This document shows positions 1-8,996 of a DNA stretch of 64,000 bases, piece by piece. Each line of letters opens with the position of its first letter. Positions within the stretch are counted from its first letter, which is position 1. The DNA is from JAFMPW01 sp041743085 (lineage in GTDB: Bacteria; Bacteroidota; Bacteroidia; Flavobacteriales; Flavobacteriaceae): positions 24,644 through 88,643 of the forward strand of contig JBGTNL010000116.1 of NCBI GenBank assembly GCA_041743085.1. The letters run 5' to 3'. The translations under genes were made by a program, and so were the position numbers. A model generated the notes under the pieces. That model saw only the letters and a list, made by a program, of their open reading frames with translations. It searched no databases and was not told the DNA's origin.

Positions 1-597
1 AACATGGGTGGCGGTAAATCCTCTTATCACATTTTTTGAATCCAAGAGATCGGCAAGGTCCTCGTTACAGCGAACCACATAGGGAATGGATTTAAAAACC
101 GACCATTTGGTGTGGTCTATAAAGGCTAACTGAATTTCCGGGTGTTGAATATGCTCGCTTTCATAAAAATGCAGGAGGTTATCAAATCCAATGGCATATT
201 CACTGAGTAAAACGGCGTCTAAGGGTATATCGGGCTGGACGGCTCCTGAGGTGCCGATCCGGATGATATCAAGTTCGGTGTGCACTGGCTTAAGCGTTCT
301 GCTTTCGAAATCGATATTTACCAGGGCATCCAGTTCATTTAGGACGATGTCAATATTATCGGTCCCTATTCCCGTGGAGATCACGGTAAGTCGTTTTCCA
401 TTGAGCGTCCCGGTCTGTGTAGAGAATTCTCTTTTATTCTTTTCGACCTCTATAAGATCGAAATATTTGGAAACATCCCAAACCCGGTCAGGATCTCCGA
501 CAGTTATGATGGTTTCCGCAATGTCTTCTGGTAATAGGTTAAGGTGATATATGCTGTTATCGGCATTGAGAATAAATTCCGACTGGCCCAGTTGCAT
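1..597 (-). CDS. Nucleoside phosphorylase, PNP/UDP family (3' end cut by window edge)
   Basis: Reverse-strand translation from the ATG at 597 begins MQLGQSEFILNADNSIYHLN and continues for 199 residues to the window edge without a stop. It has the early phosphorylase signature ITVGDPDRV (phosphate-binding loop), then VISTGIGTDNIDIVLNEL and RIGTSGAVQPDIPL, the usual order in the uridine/purine nucleoside phosphorylase superfamily, which cleaves nucleosides with phosphate to a base and ribose-1-phosphate in the cytoplasm. The C-terminus is outside the window. It starts 6 nt after the stop of the DUF1835 gene, so the two are probably co-transcribed. Substrate (uridine or purine) cannot be decided from this part. 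Confidence 0.88.
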   Translation of the reverse strand, partial: MQLGQSEFILNADNSIYHLNLLPEDIAETIITVGDPDRVWDVSKYFDLIEVEKNKREFSTQTGTLNGKRLTVISTGIGTDNIDIVLNELDALVNIDFESRTLKPVHTELDIIRIGTSGAVQPDIPLDAVLLSEYAIGFDNLLHFYESEHIQHPEIQLAFIDHTKWSVFKSIPYVVRCNEDLADLLDSKNVIRGFTATHV

Positions 598-603
598 AAA
601 ATG

Positions 604-1536
604 CTATAATTTTAATATTCTGCCGGAATCGGTATTATATAGGAAATTGTATTTTAATGCTCCGCCCAAATAGGCTTCATTGTCCCTGATATAGGAATAA
701 TAACTTGTTTTCTGGTCCAGGATATCCTTTCCCTTTTTGGATAGTCTCACCGGGCTAAAGGAAGTAAATAAGGGCTTAAGGGTGGTAATAACCCTGTCAT
801 ATTGCGTGTCGCCGAAGCCATAGAGACCCTGGTCCTCAAGGACACTGGCTAAAAATACCTTTTTGGATTTGGGCTTTTTTACCGCCGCTACTTCCAGGAC
901 CCTGTTCTCAATTTCATTAAGTCCGTTTTTAATACTTGGGAAGCGTTTAAGATGTGCATGAATGGAATCACCCAGGTAATCAAATTGATAATCCGCATAA
1001 TCAGTCAAATTCTCGAGTCGGATCGGATTGTCGCTACAATAAAGCTGCCAGACATAGTCGGCATACTCAATATCACTTTGGGAAAGTACTTTTCTATTAT
1101 TATAATGTGACAATAGTTGCTCATCACCCAATTCGCTGAGTCCGTAAAGCTTATCCGTTTCATCTTCCTTTCCGCTACAAACAAGCGAGATTTCGGCGTG
1201 CCTTCTGTACGTCTTCAACCAACTGAGAACAGCCAGCATATTAACCTGGCAGAAAAGATCGTATTCAAACCAAAGAATGATCTGATCTTGTTGTTTGTGA
1301 TTGCAAAGTGAACGGTATTCCTTTAGCGTTTTTTCTACAAACCAGGACTTGCTTACCTTATAGTTCTTATGTAGAAATTCGAAACGGGTTTTCCAAAATG
1401 ATTCGCTACCTACATTGGTTTCGGTTCTTCCTTCACAAAGCATTTCCCTCCAGGTGATGATTTCGCCCTTTAGTTTTAGTGTTTCTAACTTCTGGGTAAA
1501 ACTATCCCCGTTGGTAATATGCAATTGGGAACTCAT
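604..1536 (-). CDS. DUF1835 domain-containing protein
   Basis: A 310-residue protein. The N-terminus (about residues 4-125) has the DUF1835 pattern: LHITNGDSF, then LKGEIITWREMLCEG, then a section ending FEYDLFCQVNMLAVLSWL. The C-terminal third resembles the accompanying winged-helix-like region (LSKKGKDIL). The biochemical role is not known to me. There is no signal peptide or membrane segment, so it should be cytoplasmic. The stop lies 6 nt before the phosphorylase start, suggesting a two-gene operon. Codon use and length look ordinary. Family assignment is from recognition of the N-terminal motif. Confidence 0.75.
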   Translation of the reverse strand: MSSQLHITNGDSFTQKLETLKLKGEIITWREMLCEGRTETNVGSESFWKTRFEFLHKNYKVSKSWFVEKTLKEYRSLCNHKQQDQIILWFEYDLFCQVNMLAVLSWLKTYRRHAEISLVCSGKEDETDKLYGLSELGDEQLLSHYNNRKVLSQSDIEYADYVWQLYCSDNPIRLENLTDYADYQFDYLGDSIHAHLKRFPSIKNGLNEIENRVLEVAAVKKPKSKKVFLASVLEDQGLYGFGDTQYDRVITTLKPLFTSFSPVRLSKKGKDILDQKTSYYSYIRDNEAYLGGALKYNFLYNTDSGRILKL

Positions 1537-1652
1537 TTTGATATTGCTGTTTACGTTATAACCATTAAAAGTAATACTTAATCGAAAAAAACAAAAATAA
1601 TTAACAGAAAACTACGCAACGTTCAATAAATAATGGTATCGTATACCCCCGG

Positions 1653-1979
1653 TTACCCACCAACCCGCTTTACCCGGAAGCCCTTTTCCACGAGGATTTC
1701 CATGATCTTGTCCCTGTAGTCTCCCTGGATGATTATTTGGTCATTTTTAAACGTGCCGCCAACACTGAGCTTTTTTTTGAGGTCTTTTGCCAGCTTCTTA
1801 AAATCCTTTTCCGCTCCGTTGTAACCCTCCAGTATGGTAATGGGTTTTCCCTTGCGTTTTTCATATTTACAGAGAATGGGATCATCCTGCAACCAAATTT
1901 CAGGTTTTCGGGCCCCGGTTTTCTCTTCAGCCAGAACATGATCCGGAAACAGGTTTTTTAATTGGTCCTGAAGGTCCAT
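1653..1979 (-). CDS. Translation initiation factor SUI1/YciH-like
   Basis: A 108-residue protein whose C-terminal half is the SUI1/eIF1 fold: a basic beta-strand block (KRKGKPITILEGY), a helix rich in lysine (KKLAKDLKKKLSVGGTFK) and the closing strand IIIQGDYRDKIMEILVEKGF. The LSVGGTFK segment is the family hallmark. In bacteria YciH-type proteins act at the ribosome and are thought to check initiation fidelity; that role is from the family. It is monocistronic by eye, with about 70 nt to the next gene on the same strand. Length fits bacterial YciH. Confidence 0.9.
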   Translation of the reverse strand: MDLQDQLKNLFPDHVLAEEKTGARKPEIWLQDDPILCKYEKRKGKPITILEGYNGAEKDFKKLAKDLKKKLSVGGTFKNDQIIIQGDYRDKIMEILVEKGFRVKRVGG

Positions 1980-2048
1980 TAGACAGACTTAAAAAATTGA
2001 ATAGCCTAAGATAAGAGAATATCCTCCATATTTGGAACTCCAGCTAAT

Positions 2049-3194
2049 TTATTGCCTTAATAATTCGCGATTCGTGTTGTACCGGAATTCAAGGGTGAGC
2101 TTGTTTGCATAGGAATATCCTGCTCCTAAGGCCCAATTGGTGAGCGATTCTATTTCCAACTCCGATCCGTTGTCAAAATTAATTTTACTGCCAAGACCTT
2201 TATCAAAAACAAAAGCCGCATTCAAGAATAACTTGGAACTCTTGTTTAAGAACATATAGTGCCTTAGGCCCATCGGCAATTCAAATGACTTATAATCAAC
2301 GTTTGCCATAGTAGTTGGGCTAAAGCCCGTTGGGGTAGTTTCACTGCTGGAGCTATAGGATTGGAAGGTAGGTTCAAAAAACAGCCCCCATTTGTTCTTG
2401 TTAAAAGGCAAGAGCGCCAGAAATTCTCCGCCGATCCTGATACCGGGGTTTTGGCCAAAATCTGTATTCCTAAAAACGGAACTGCTGTTTTCTATCAGAA
2501 GGCTATTAAGATTTAATCCTGGCCTTAGGACCAGGTTGAATTCCAGTTTTTCGTTATTCTTCTTCAGGGCAGCGGCACTTGGGTTCCGGCAACTGTTGAA
2601 GGTGTGGAAAAACCGGATTAAAGGTTCCTTTTTATATGCCAGGCGGTCTGTCTGGGACCGGGTGATCCCTGTGCATTTGAGATGATTCCAGAGTTGTTGC
2701 CTGAACCTCATATTTTGCCCCACAATGCCTGGAGATTTATGGTATCTTTTATATACCAGTTGTTGTACAGCTGAACCGTCGACAGTAAAGAAGAACCGCC
2801 TTAGATTATTATCTTCATAATAATACAATACCGCGTTTCCCTCAATCAGGGACTTAAGGAATAAACGCTCGGTTTTAAAAACGGGCTGTTTCGCGTTCCC
2901 CAGGGCGTTCAGATCGTCCGAGGACCTGTCTATTGGAATAGTATACCTTACATATTTGGCCTCTCCCTCAATTCCGAATTCTCTTACCCCTTCAATAGAG
3001 GTTTTAAGGCTTCGTGAACTTTCCGTCAGTTTATAAGTGAACGAACTTGGATTGTTTTTCCAGTCCGTATTTTTGATCAGGCAGTTTGTTCGTTCTCCTT
3101 TATTGTCTATAAAATAGCCGGGTTGGAAAGTTATCCGTGAATAATTTGAAAAATAAATTAAGGAAAAAAGCAAGGCCGGTAGTAGGTTTTTCAT
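2049..3194 (-). CDS. Outer-membrane beta-barrel protein, function unknown
   Basis: A 381-residue protein with a likely N-terminal signal peptide (MKNLLPALLFSLIYFSNYS). The first half (FQPGYFIDNKGERTNCLIKN, then EFGIEGEAKYVRY) is typical of a flavobacterial group with a soluble N-terminal domain. The second half has alternating amphipathic strands (FNLVLRPGLNLNSL, GIRIGGEFLALLPF, ELPMGLRHYMF, LTLEFRYNTNREL) expected of an outer-membrane beta-barrel of the PorT type. Many relatives are annotated only as outer membrane beta-barrel protein. No substrate can be inferred. It stands alone, 190 nt from the next upstream gene. Confidence 0.7.
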   Translation of the reverse strand: MKNLLPALLFSLIYFSNYSRITFQPGYFIDNKGERTNCLIKNTDWKNNPSSFTYKLTESSRSLKTSIEGVREFGIEGEAKYVRYTIPIDRSSDDLNALGNAKQPVFKTERLFLKSLIEGNAVLYYYEDNNLRRFFFTVDGSAVQQLVYKRYHKSPGIVGQNMRFRQQLWNHLKCTGITRSQTDRLAYKKEPLIRFFHTFNSCRNPSAAALKKNNEKLEFNLVLRPGLNLNSLLIENSSSVFRNTDFGQNPGIRIGGEFLALLPFNKNKWGLFFEPTFQSYSSSSETTPTGFSPTTMANVDYKSFELPMGLRHYMFLNKSSKLFLNAAFVFDKGLGSKINFDNGSELEIESLTNWALGAGYSYANKLTLEFRYNTNRELLRQ

Positions 3195-3385
3195 CTTATG
3201 GGGTATCAGATTGGAATACCTTTTAACGGCGGTCGAAATGAAATGTTATCTCAACAGTTAAAATTTTGCTGAAAAAATTTCAAGTACACCCGCTGATTGT
3301 ATTTTTAACTTCAGGGAAATATACAGCCTCCGCCCATTAGCAACGGGCCATCTCCAAGCACCGTAAAAAGGGAGAAAAGTGTAGT

Positions 3386-4345
3386 CTATTTTTGGATCAG
3401 CCCTAATTCTATGAGTCTCTCATGTAAGAATTCCCCGGCCGTAATATCCGCAAATTGTTTGGGATGATCTTGGTCTATACAGTTATCCAGACAACTCAAA
3501 GGCATTTCACTGACGGGGTGCATAAAGAAGGGGATTGAATATCTGGAGGTACCCCATAATTCCTTAGGGGGATTGACTACCTGGTGGATTGTAGATTTCA
3601 GTTTGTTGTTCGTTAGGCGGGAAAGCATGTCCCCTACATTGATCATCAACTGGTCCGGTCTTGCAATGGCATCCACCCATTCCCCTTTGTGATTTTTGAC
3701 CTGAAGCCCCCTGCCGTGAGCCCCCATAAGAAGTGTTATGAGATTAATATCACCATGGGCCGCCGCACGAACCGCATTTTTGGGTTCTGATGTTATAGGC
3801 GGATAGTGGATTGGCCGTAAAATAGAATTGCCATTTTTTATATGCTCGTCAAAGTAGGTTTCCTTCAGTCCCAGATGGAGCGCCAAAGCCCTTAGCACAT
3901 ATTTAGCCGTTTTTTCAAGCATTTTGTACGTTTCCTTTCCCACTTTATTAAAATCGGGCAATTCTGTGACCATTACATTATCCGGATATTCCTTCTCGAG
4001 CCGGGGATTACCTTCCACATACTGCCCGAAATGCCAGAATTCTTTCAAATCACCTTCTTTCCTGCCTTTGGCATGTTCTTTTCCAAATGAAGTGTATCCG
4101 CGTTGACCACCAATTCCCTTTATCTCATAGTCATCTTTTACCTCCTGGGGCAGGGCAAAGAACTTTTCTATTTCGGAATACAAATCTTCAACCAGTTGTT
4201 CTGAAAGAAAATGGCCGCGGAGGGCTGCAAAGCCTATTTGCTCAAAGGCGGCTCCAATTTCAGTGATGAATTTCTGCTTTCTCTGGTCATCTCCTGAGAC
4301 AAAATCATTTAAATCTACGCTGGGAATAGCATTCATGGTATCCAA
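3386..4345 (-). CDS. 2-oxoglutarate/Fe(II)-dependent oxygenase, isopenicillin N synthase family
   Basis: A 319-residue protein of the isopenicillin N synthase-like superfamily. The N-terminal DIOX_N domain (IPSVDLNDF, then IGFAALRGHFL) is followed by the catalytic double-stranded beta helix with the iron ligands His and Asp in AAHGDINLITLLMG, the distal His in KSTIHQVVNPP and the 2OG- or substrate-binding RxS in SRYSIPFFMHP. All expected ligands are present, so it should be an active oxygenase. Substrate is unknown; many flavobacteria carry one such gene outside any biosynthetic cluster. It is transcribed divergently from the E1 dehydrogenase across about 90 nt that must hold both promoters. 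Confidence 0.88.
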   Translation of the reverse strand: MDTMNAIPSVDLNDFVSGDDQRKQKFITEIGAAFEQIGFAALRGHFLSEQLVEDLYSEIEKFFALPQEVKDDYEIKGIGGQRGYTSFGKEHAKGRKEGDLKEFWHFGQYVEGNPRLEKEYPDNVMVTELPDFNKVGKETYKMLEKTAKYVLRALALHLGLKETYFDEHIKNGNSILRPIHYPPITSEPKNAVRAAAHGDINLITLLMGAHGRGLQVKNHKGEWVDAIARPDQLMINVGDMLSRLTNNKLKSTIHQVVNPPKELWGTSRYSIPFFMHPVSEMPLSCLDNCIDQDHPKQFADITAGEFLHERLIELGLIQK

Positions 4346-4437
4346 TTTAACATTCGTGACAAAGTTACTAAATTATGAAAGTATAAAGCGGTGAGATTAT
4401 CTAGATTTATTGTTCTCAATTTTGCTATTTTTACCCG

Positions 4438-6441
4438 GTGTCAGAACTAAAATTACTATCCCAAATGCAATACACGCACAGAGACATCAGCAAACAAGTG
4501 CACCTGAACTTGTATAAAGCGATGTTAAAGCCCCGCATGATTGAAGAGAAAATGCTGATCCTTCTGAGGCAGGGCAGGATTTCCAAATGGTTTAGTGGCA
4601 TAGGGCAGGAGGCCATTTCAGTTGGGGTAAGCTTCGCACTGAAGCCCGAGGAGTACATCTTGCCCATGCACCGCAATCTGGGCGTATTTACCACCAGGGA
4701 AATTCCACTATCCAAATTATTTTCCCAATGGCAGGGAAAGGCAGGTGGCTTTACCAATGGCAGGGACCGCAGTTTTCATTTTGGGACACAGGAATTTAGA
4801 ATAATAGGAATGATCTCCCACCTCGGTCCCCAACTGGCGGTCGCGGATGGTATTGCCCTGGCGGATGTTCTCCAAAACAAACATCGGGTTACTGCAGTCT
4901 TTACAGGGGAAGGGGGTACCAGTGAAGGTGATTTTCACGAGGCGCTGAACATTGCCGCCGTATGGGACTTACCTGTCTTGTTTTGCGTTGAGAACAATGG
5001 CTATGGGCTTTCCACCCCCAGCAGTGAACAATACCGCTGTGCCAAAATCTCGGACAAAGGCATAGGGTATGGCATGGAGGCTTATACAATAGACGGTAAT
5101 AACATTGTGGAAGTGTATTCCAGAGTGGGCCAAATTTGTGACAGTATGCGTAAAGAGCCCAGACCGGTATTGCTGGAGTTCAATACCTTCAGGATCCGGG
5201 GCCATGAGGAGGCAAGTGGTACCAAATACGTCCCTCAGGAACTAATGGAAGAATGGATAAAAAAAGATCCGATATCCAACTATGAAAAATTTCTGGCAGA
5301 AGAAAAGGTCTTGACGAACGACTTAATCGAAAATATAAAGATCCGAATACAGCGGGAAATTGATGAGAATATTGAACTCGCTTTTAGCGAAGAAGCCATC
5401 AGTTTTGATAAAACTAAAGAATTAGAAGATGTTTATCAACACTATGAATATGAAGATGTTATTCCTAAAAAAAATACTAAAAATATTCGATTGGTGGACG
5501 CCGTTTCCCAGGGTCTTAAACAATCCATGGAGCGACACAGGAACCTCATCATCATGGGGCAGGACATTGCAGAATATGGCGGGGTGTTCAAAACGACCGA
5601 AGGGTTTGTTGAGGCTTTTGGAAAGGAACGCGTCAGGAATACCCCGATTTGTGAGTCGGCCGTAATATCCGCAGCCATGGGACTCTCAATCAATGGAATG
5701 AAAAGTGTAGTAGAGATGCAATTTGCGGATTTTGTGAGTACCGGATTTAACCCCGTGGTGAATTATCTGGCTAAGGTTCATTACCGATGGAATGAAAAGG
5801 CGGATGTTGTTATTCGCATGCCCTGCGGCGGCGGAGTAGGGGCGGGCCCTTTCCATTCGCAAACGAACGAAGCCTGGTTTACAAAGACGCCGGGGTTAAA
5901 AGTGGTATATCCGGCCTTCCCTTATGATGCAAAAGGACTATTGGCTACCGCCATAAACGATCCCAATCCCGTGTTGTATTTTGAGCATAAGGGCTTGTAC
6001 CGCAGCGTTTATCAGGAGGTACCAACGGATTATTACACCCTTCCCTTTGGCAGGGCAAATAAACTTAAAGAAGGCAATGATATTAGCATTATTAGCTATG
6101 GAAACGGTGTGCATTGGGCGCTACATACGCTGGAAGAATTACCCGATGTAAGCGCGGATCTGCTAGATCTTCAAACACTTCAACCGCTGGATGCCGAAGC
6201 CATTTTCGCTTCAGTCAAAAAAACCGGAAAACTGATCATTCTTCAGGAAGATAGTCTGTTTGGAGGCATAGCCAGTGATATTTCGGCCCTGGTGATGGAA
6301 AACTGTTTTGAGTATCTGGATGCCCCGGTTAAAAGGGTTGCCAGTCTGGATACTCCAATCCCTTTTGCAAAGCATCTTGAGGACAACTACCTGCCCAAGG
6401 AGCGCTTTGCCGCAGAACTCCTGAGATTATTGGCATATTAG
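4438..6441 (+). CDS. 2-oxoacid dehydrogenase E1 component, fused alpha and beta subunits
   Basis: A 667-residue single chain holding both halves of a heterotetrameric E1. Residues 20-340 are the alpha part with the thiamine-diphosphate/Mg motif GEGGTSEGD at 157-165 closing with ENN at 185-187. Residues about 348-667 are the beta part (IRLVDAVSQGLKQSM, MGQDIAEYGGVFKTTEGF, then a transketolase C-terminal domain). It decarboxylates a 2-oxoacid, most likely a branched-chain one, and passes the acyl group to E2; no E2 or E3 gene is nearby. The frame opens at GTG 4438, but an ATG at 4465 (MQYTHRD) is an equally good start. Confidence 0.9.
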   Translation: MSELKLLSQMQYTHRDISKQVHLNLYKAMLKPRMIEEKMLILLRQGRISKWFSGIGQEAISVGVSFALKPEEYILPMHRNLGVFTTREIPLSKLFSQWQGKAGGFTNGRDRSFHFGTQEFRIIGMISHLGPQLAVADGIALADVLQNKHRVTAVFTGEGGTSEGDFHEALNIAAVWDLPVLFCVENNGYGLSTPSSEQYRCAKISDKGIGYGMEAYTIDGNNIVEVYSRVGQICDSMRKEPRPVLLEFNTFRIRGHEEASGTKYVPQELMEEWIKKDPISNYEKFLAEEKVLTNDLIENIKIRIQREIDENIELAFSEEAISFDKTKELEDVYQHYEYEDVIPKKNTKNIRLVDAVSQGLKQSMERHRNLIIMGQDIAEYGGVFKTTEGFVEAFGKERVRNTPICESAVISAAMGLSINGMKSVVEMQFADFVSTGFNPVVNYLAKVHYRWNEKADVVIRMPCGGGVGAGPFHSQTNEAWFTKTPGLKVVYPAFPYDAKGLLATAINDPNPVLYFEHKGLYRSVYQEVPTDYYTLPFGRANKLKEGNDISIISYGNGVHWALHTLEELPDVSADLLDLQTLQPLDAEAIFASVKKTGKLIILQEDSLFGGIASDISALVMENCFEYLDAPVKRVASLDTPIPFAKHLEDNYLPKERFAAELLRLLAY

Positions 6442-6593
6442 TGAAAAAGTCAATTTTAATCTGAAATGCAACCCCGTAATTTTCAGCATTTTCTGATATT
6501 TGGCCGATGATGTTATTTGCATCTTATCGAAAAATGCAAACTAAAAATAGAAAATCATCGTTTAAATGTACCTTTAACCCCTAAAATATAATT

Positions 6594-7076
6594 ATGAGAA
6601 GAACTTTTTTCTATCTATTAACACTCGCTTTTTTAATAAGTGCGTGCTCTGTCTCAAAGGCGGCCCGGGACCAGCGAAACCTTCTAAGCGGTACGTGGAC
6701 TCTTAATGACATTAGTTTTGAAAATAATGAAGGTACCTTTAAAGCAGTACTTTTCAATGATGCGGCCGCTATTTGTTTTGAGGGAAGTAACTGGTTCTTC
6801 AGGGACAATAACAGTACCGGGCGATATACGATAAAACAAGGTAGCCTTTGTTCCGGGGGAGACCGATACATTCGCTGGTCTGTTCAGGATAGAAGTGAAA
6901 ACTATAACGGGCAGCTGCAGTTTAAGTTTATTGATGAAAAAAACAAGGATATCTCCGGCGGGGTAGGTTATACATTGACCATCGCAAATCTAACTGCCCA
7001 GGAGATGACCTTACAATCCAATGAAACCGTAGACGGAGAATCCGTTACAATGGTTTATGAATTCACAAAAAATTAA
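6594..7076 (+). CDS. Lipocalin-family lipoprotein
   Basis: A 160-residue exported lipoprotein: MRRTFFYLLTLAFLISAC ends in a lipobox with Cys18. The mature part starts with the lipocalin-like LLSGTWTLNDISFE and continues as beta strands (IRWSVQDR, LQFKFIDEKNKDISGG, TLTIANLTAQEMTLQS), matching the small lipocalin-like family common in Bacteroidota. It lies 14 nt upstream of an OmpA-type lipoprotein; in flavobacteria these two are often paired, so a cell-envelope role is likely. Ligand is unknown. The ATG is preceded by an AT-rich leader. Confidence 0.85.
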   Translation: MRRTFFYLLTLAFLISACSVSKAARDQRNLLSGTWTLNDISFENNEGTFKAVLFNDAAAICFEGSNWFFRDNNSTGRYTIKQGSLCSGGDRYIRWSVQDRSENYNGQLQFKFIDEKNKDISGGVGYTLTIANLTAQEMTLQSNETVDGESVTMVYEFTKN

Positions 7077-7090
7077 AGAAATATAAAGGC

Positions 7091-7783
7091 ATGAAAAGTT
7101 TAGTTATCAGAAATATTGCAATGGCATTGGTATTTGGCCTAATTGTGGGCTGTAGTGCTACCAGAAATGCAAACAACAAACAAAAAGGAGCTGTTATCGG
7201 CGCTGCCGGAGGTGCCGCAATAGGCGGAGTTATAGGCAATAATGTCGGAAAAGGAAATACCGTCCTTGGCGCCATTATCGGCGGGGTTGTCGGTGGTGTA
7301 GCCGGGGGTTATATCGGAAATCGGATGGACAGGCAAGCGGAAAAGATTGAGGAAGAAGTGCCCGGAGCCCAGGTAACCAGGGTGGGCGAGGGTATTAATG
7401 TAACTTTTACCGAGGACCAGGGTGTTTATTTCGACACCAATAAATCCGCCGTAAAGGGAACCTCCGCCGAAACCCTGAATAAGTTAGCAGGGATTTTTAA
7501 GGAATATCCAAAAACCGTTATTCTCATTGAAGGACATACCGACAGTGCGGGTCCGGATGATTACAATATGAATCTATCCAGACAAAGGGCTACCTCGGTA
7601 ACCGATTATTTGATCGACCAAGGAATTGATGCCAGCCGGTTCACTACCAAATGGTATGGTGAGAATCAGCCCAAGGCGGATAATTCCACCTCAGAGGGCA
7701 AAGCACAGAACCGTAGGGTAGAGCTGGGTATCATTGCGAGCGAGGAGTTAAAAGAGGAAGCAAAAGAGAAAACGGGAAACTGA
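7091..7783 (+). CDS. OmpA-family lipoprotein with glycine-zipper domain
   Basis: A 230-residue envelope protein. A lipobox (LIVGCSA, Cys21) marks export and lipidation. Residues about 32-75 form a glycine-zipper segment (GAAGGAAIGGVIG, then GGVVGGVAGGYIG) likely to insert in or lie on a membrane. Residues about 115-215 are the OmpA C-terminal peptidoglycan-binding domain, with FDTNKSAVK, EGHTDSAGPDDYNMNLSRQR and NRRVELGI. It should tether the outer membrane to peptidoglycan. It is the second gene after the lipocalin lipoprotein and is followed by a strong hairpin at 7811. Confidence 0.93.
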   Translation: MKSLVIRNIAMALVFGLIVGCSATRNANNKQKGAVIGAAGGAAIGGVIGNNVGKGNTVLGAIIGGVVGGVAGGYIGNRMDRQAEKIEEEVPGAQVTRVGEGINVTFTEDQGVYFDTNKSAVKGTSAETLNKLAGIFKEYPKTVILIEGHTDSAGPDDYNMNLSRQRATSVTDYLIDQGIDASRFTTKWYGENQPKADNSTSEGKAQNRRVELGIIASEELKEEAKEKTGN

Positions 7784-7810
7784 TCCACATTGCACTTAAT
7801 AATTTATTTT

Positions 7811-7850
7811 ATCCCGCTCCGGAGAACTCTGCCGGTAGCGGGATTATTGT
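7811..7850 (+). terminator. Rho-independent-like terminator after the OmpA gene
   Basis: An 8 bp perfect stem ATCCCGCT (7811-7818) pairs with AGCGGGAT (7836-7843), with an inner CCGG/CCGG extension and a T-rich tail (TATTGTTTT). It lies 28 nt after the OmpA stop and before the polyketide cluster, so it separates the two transcription units. Confidence 0.75.
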
Positions 7851-7874
7851 TTTAGGAATATGTATCTTCCCTAA

Positions 7875-8996
7875 GTGAAGCAATATGATATAATCATCCT
7901 GGGGGGTGGACCTGCCGGACTTACCGCAGCCCTGCACTTATCTCAAAATAACATTGAAGTCCTGGTGATTGAGAAACAAACCTATCCACACCATAAGGTT
8001 TGCGGGGAATACCTCTCCAACGAAATAAGACCTTACCTGGATTCTTTGGGGGTATGCCTGCCCAATCCGGTGGAGATCAATAATCTTCTGATTTCCACAA
8101 TCAAAGGTACATTCCTAAAAACCATGTTGCCACTCGGGGGACTAGGTATAAGTCGATTCGCATTGGATAATACGCTGTATCTGAAAGCACTGGAACAGGG
8201 CGCTTCTTTTAGTTTTGAAACTGTAAAGGAAATTAGTTTCAATGCCGGTACCTTTGAAGTCATTACAGCATCTGAGATGAAATATAAGGCCAGAATTGTT
8301 ATCGGGGCTTATGGCAAACGATCTTCCCTGGATAAAAAGCTACAATGCGACTTCATTAAAAAGAAATCGCCATGGCTGGGCGTAAAGGGACACTATAGCC
8401 ACGATGATTTCCCCGACGATCTTGTGGCACTTCACAATTTTGAAGGAGGATACGCCGGACTTTCCAAAACAGAAACAGGAGCAATAAATTTTTGCTATCT
8501 GGTTAATTACAAAAGTTTTGAAAGATATAAAGACATTGATCATTTCAATAAATTTGTCGTAGCAAAAAATCCATTTTTATCACAGTTTTTGAGATCGGCA
8601 ACCCCTTTGTTCAACACCCCCCTGAGTATTGCACAGGTATCGTTTCATAGAAAACAAACTGTAGCGCAACATGTTCTAATGTGTGGGGACACCGCCGGGC
8701 TGATACATCCTTTGTGCGGGAATGGTATGGCAATGGCCATACACAGTGCAAAAATGGTCTCAGAATTGATACTCACCGGTCTTAATGCAAGGAGTTTCAA
8801 TCGTCCGGAACTTGAAAGGGCCTATCAAAGAAAATGGCATGCTACCTTTAGCAAAAGATTATCAACCGGGAGACTACTGCAAGCCGCTCTTTTACAGCCT
8901 ATTCTGGCCCATACGCTGATGAAGATTATTATAAGATCTCCTTCCTTGCTTAAACGATTAATTGAACAGACCCATGGTCAGCCTTTAGAGAATTAA
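7875..8996 (+). CDS. FAD-dependent oxidoreductase (geranylgeranyl reductase/monooxygenase-like), PKS cluster gene 1
   Basis: A 373-residue flavoprotein. The N-terminal Rossmann dinucleotide motif is DIIILGGGPAGLTAALHLS, then EKQTYPHHKVCGEYLS typical of geranylgeranyl-reductase-like and aromatic-hydroxylase flavoproteins, and a late FAD motif GDTAGLIHPLCGNGMAMAIH. It is predicted to oxidise or reduce the lipid product of the neighbouring polyketide synthase. By analogy, phenolic-lipid clusters in actinomycetes pair a type III PKS with a methyltransferase and a flavin hydroxylase. The start is GTG at 7875. Its TAA overlaps the ATG of the next gene (TAATG at 8994-8998), so translation is coupled. 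Confidence 0.87.
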   Translation: MKQYDIIILGGGPAGLTAALHLSQNNIEVLVIEKQTYPHHKVCGEYLSNEIRPYLDSLGVCLPNPVEINNLLISTIKGTFLKTMLPLGGLGISRFALDNTLYLKALEQGASFSFETVKEISFNAGTFEVITASEMKYKARIVIGAYGKRSSLDKKLQCDFIKKKSPWLGVKGHYSHDDFPDDLVALHNFEGGYAGLSKTETGAINFCYLVNYKSFERYKDIDHFNKFVVAKNPFLSQFLRSATPLFNTPLSIAQVSFHRKQTVAQHVLMCGDTAGLIHPLCGNGMAMAIHSAKMVSELILTGLNARSFNRPELERAYQRKWHATFSKRLSTGRLLQAALLQPILAHTLMKIIIRSPSLLKRLIEQTHGQPLEN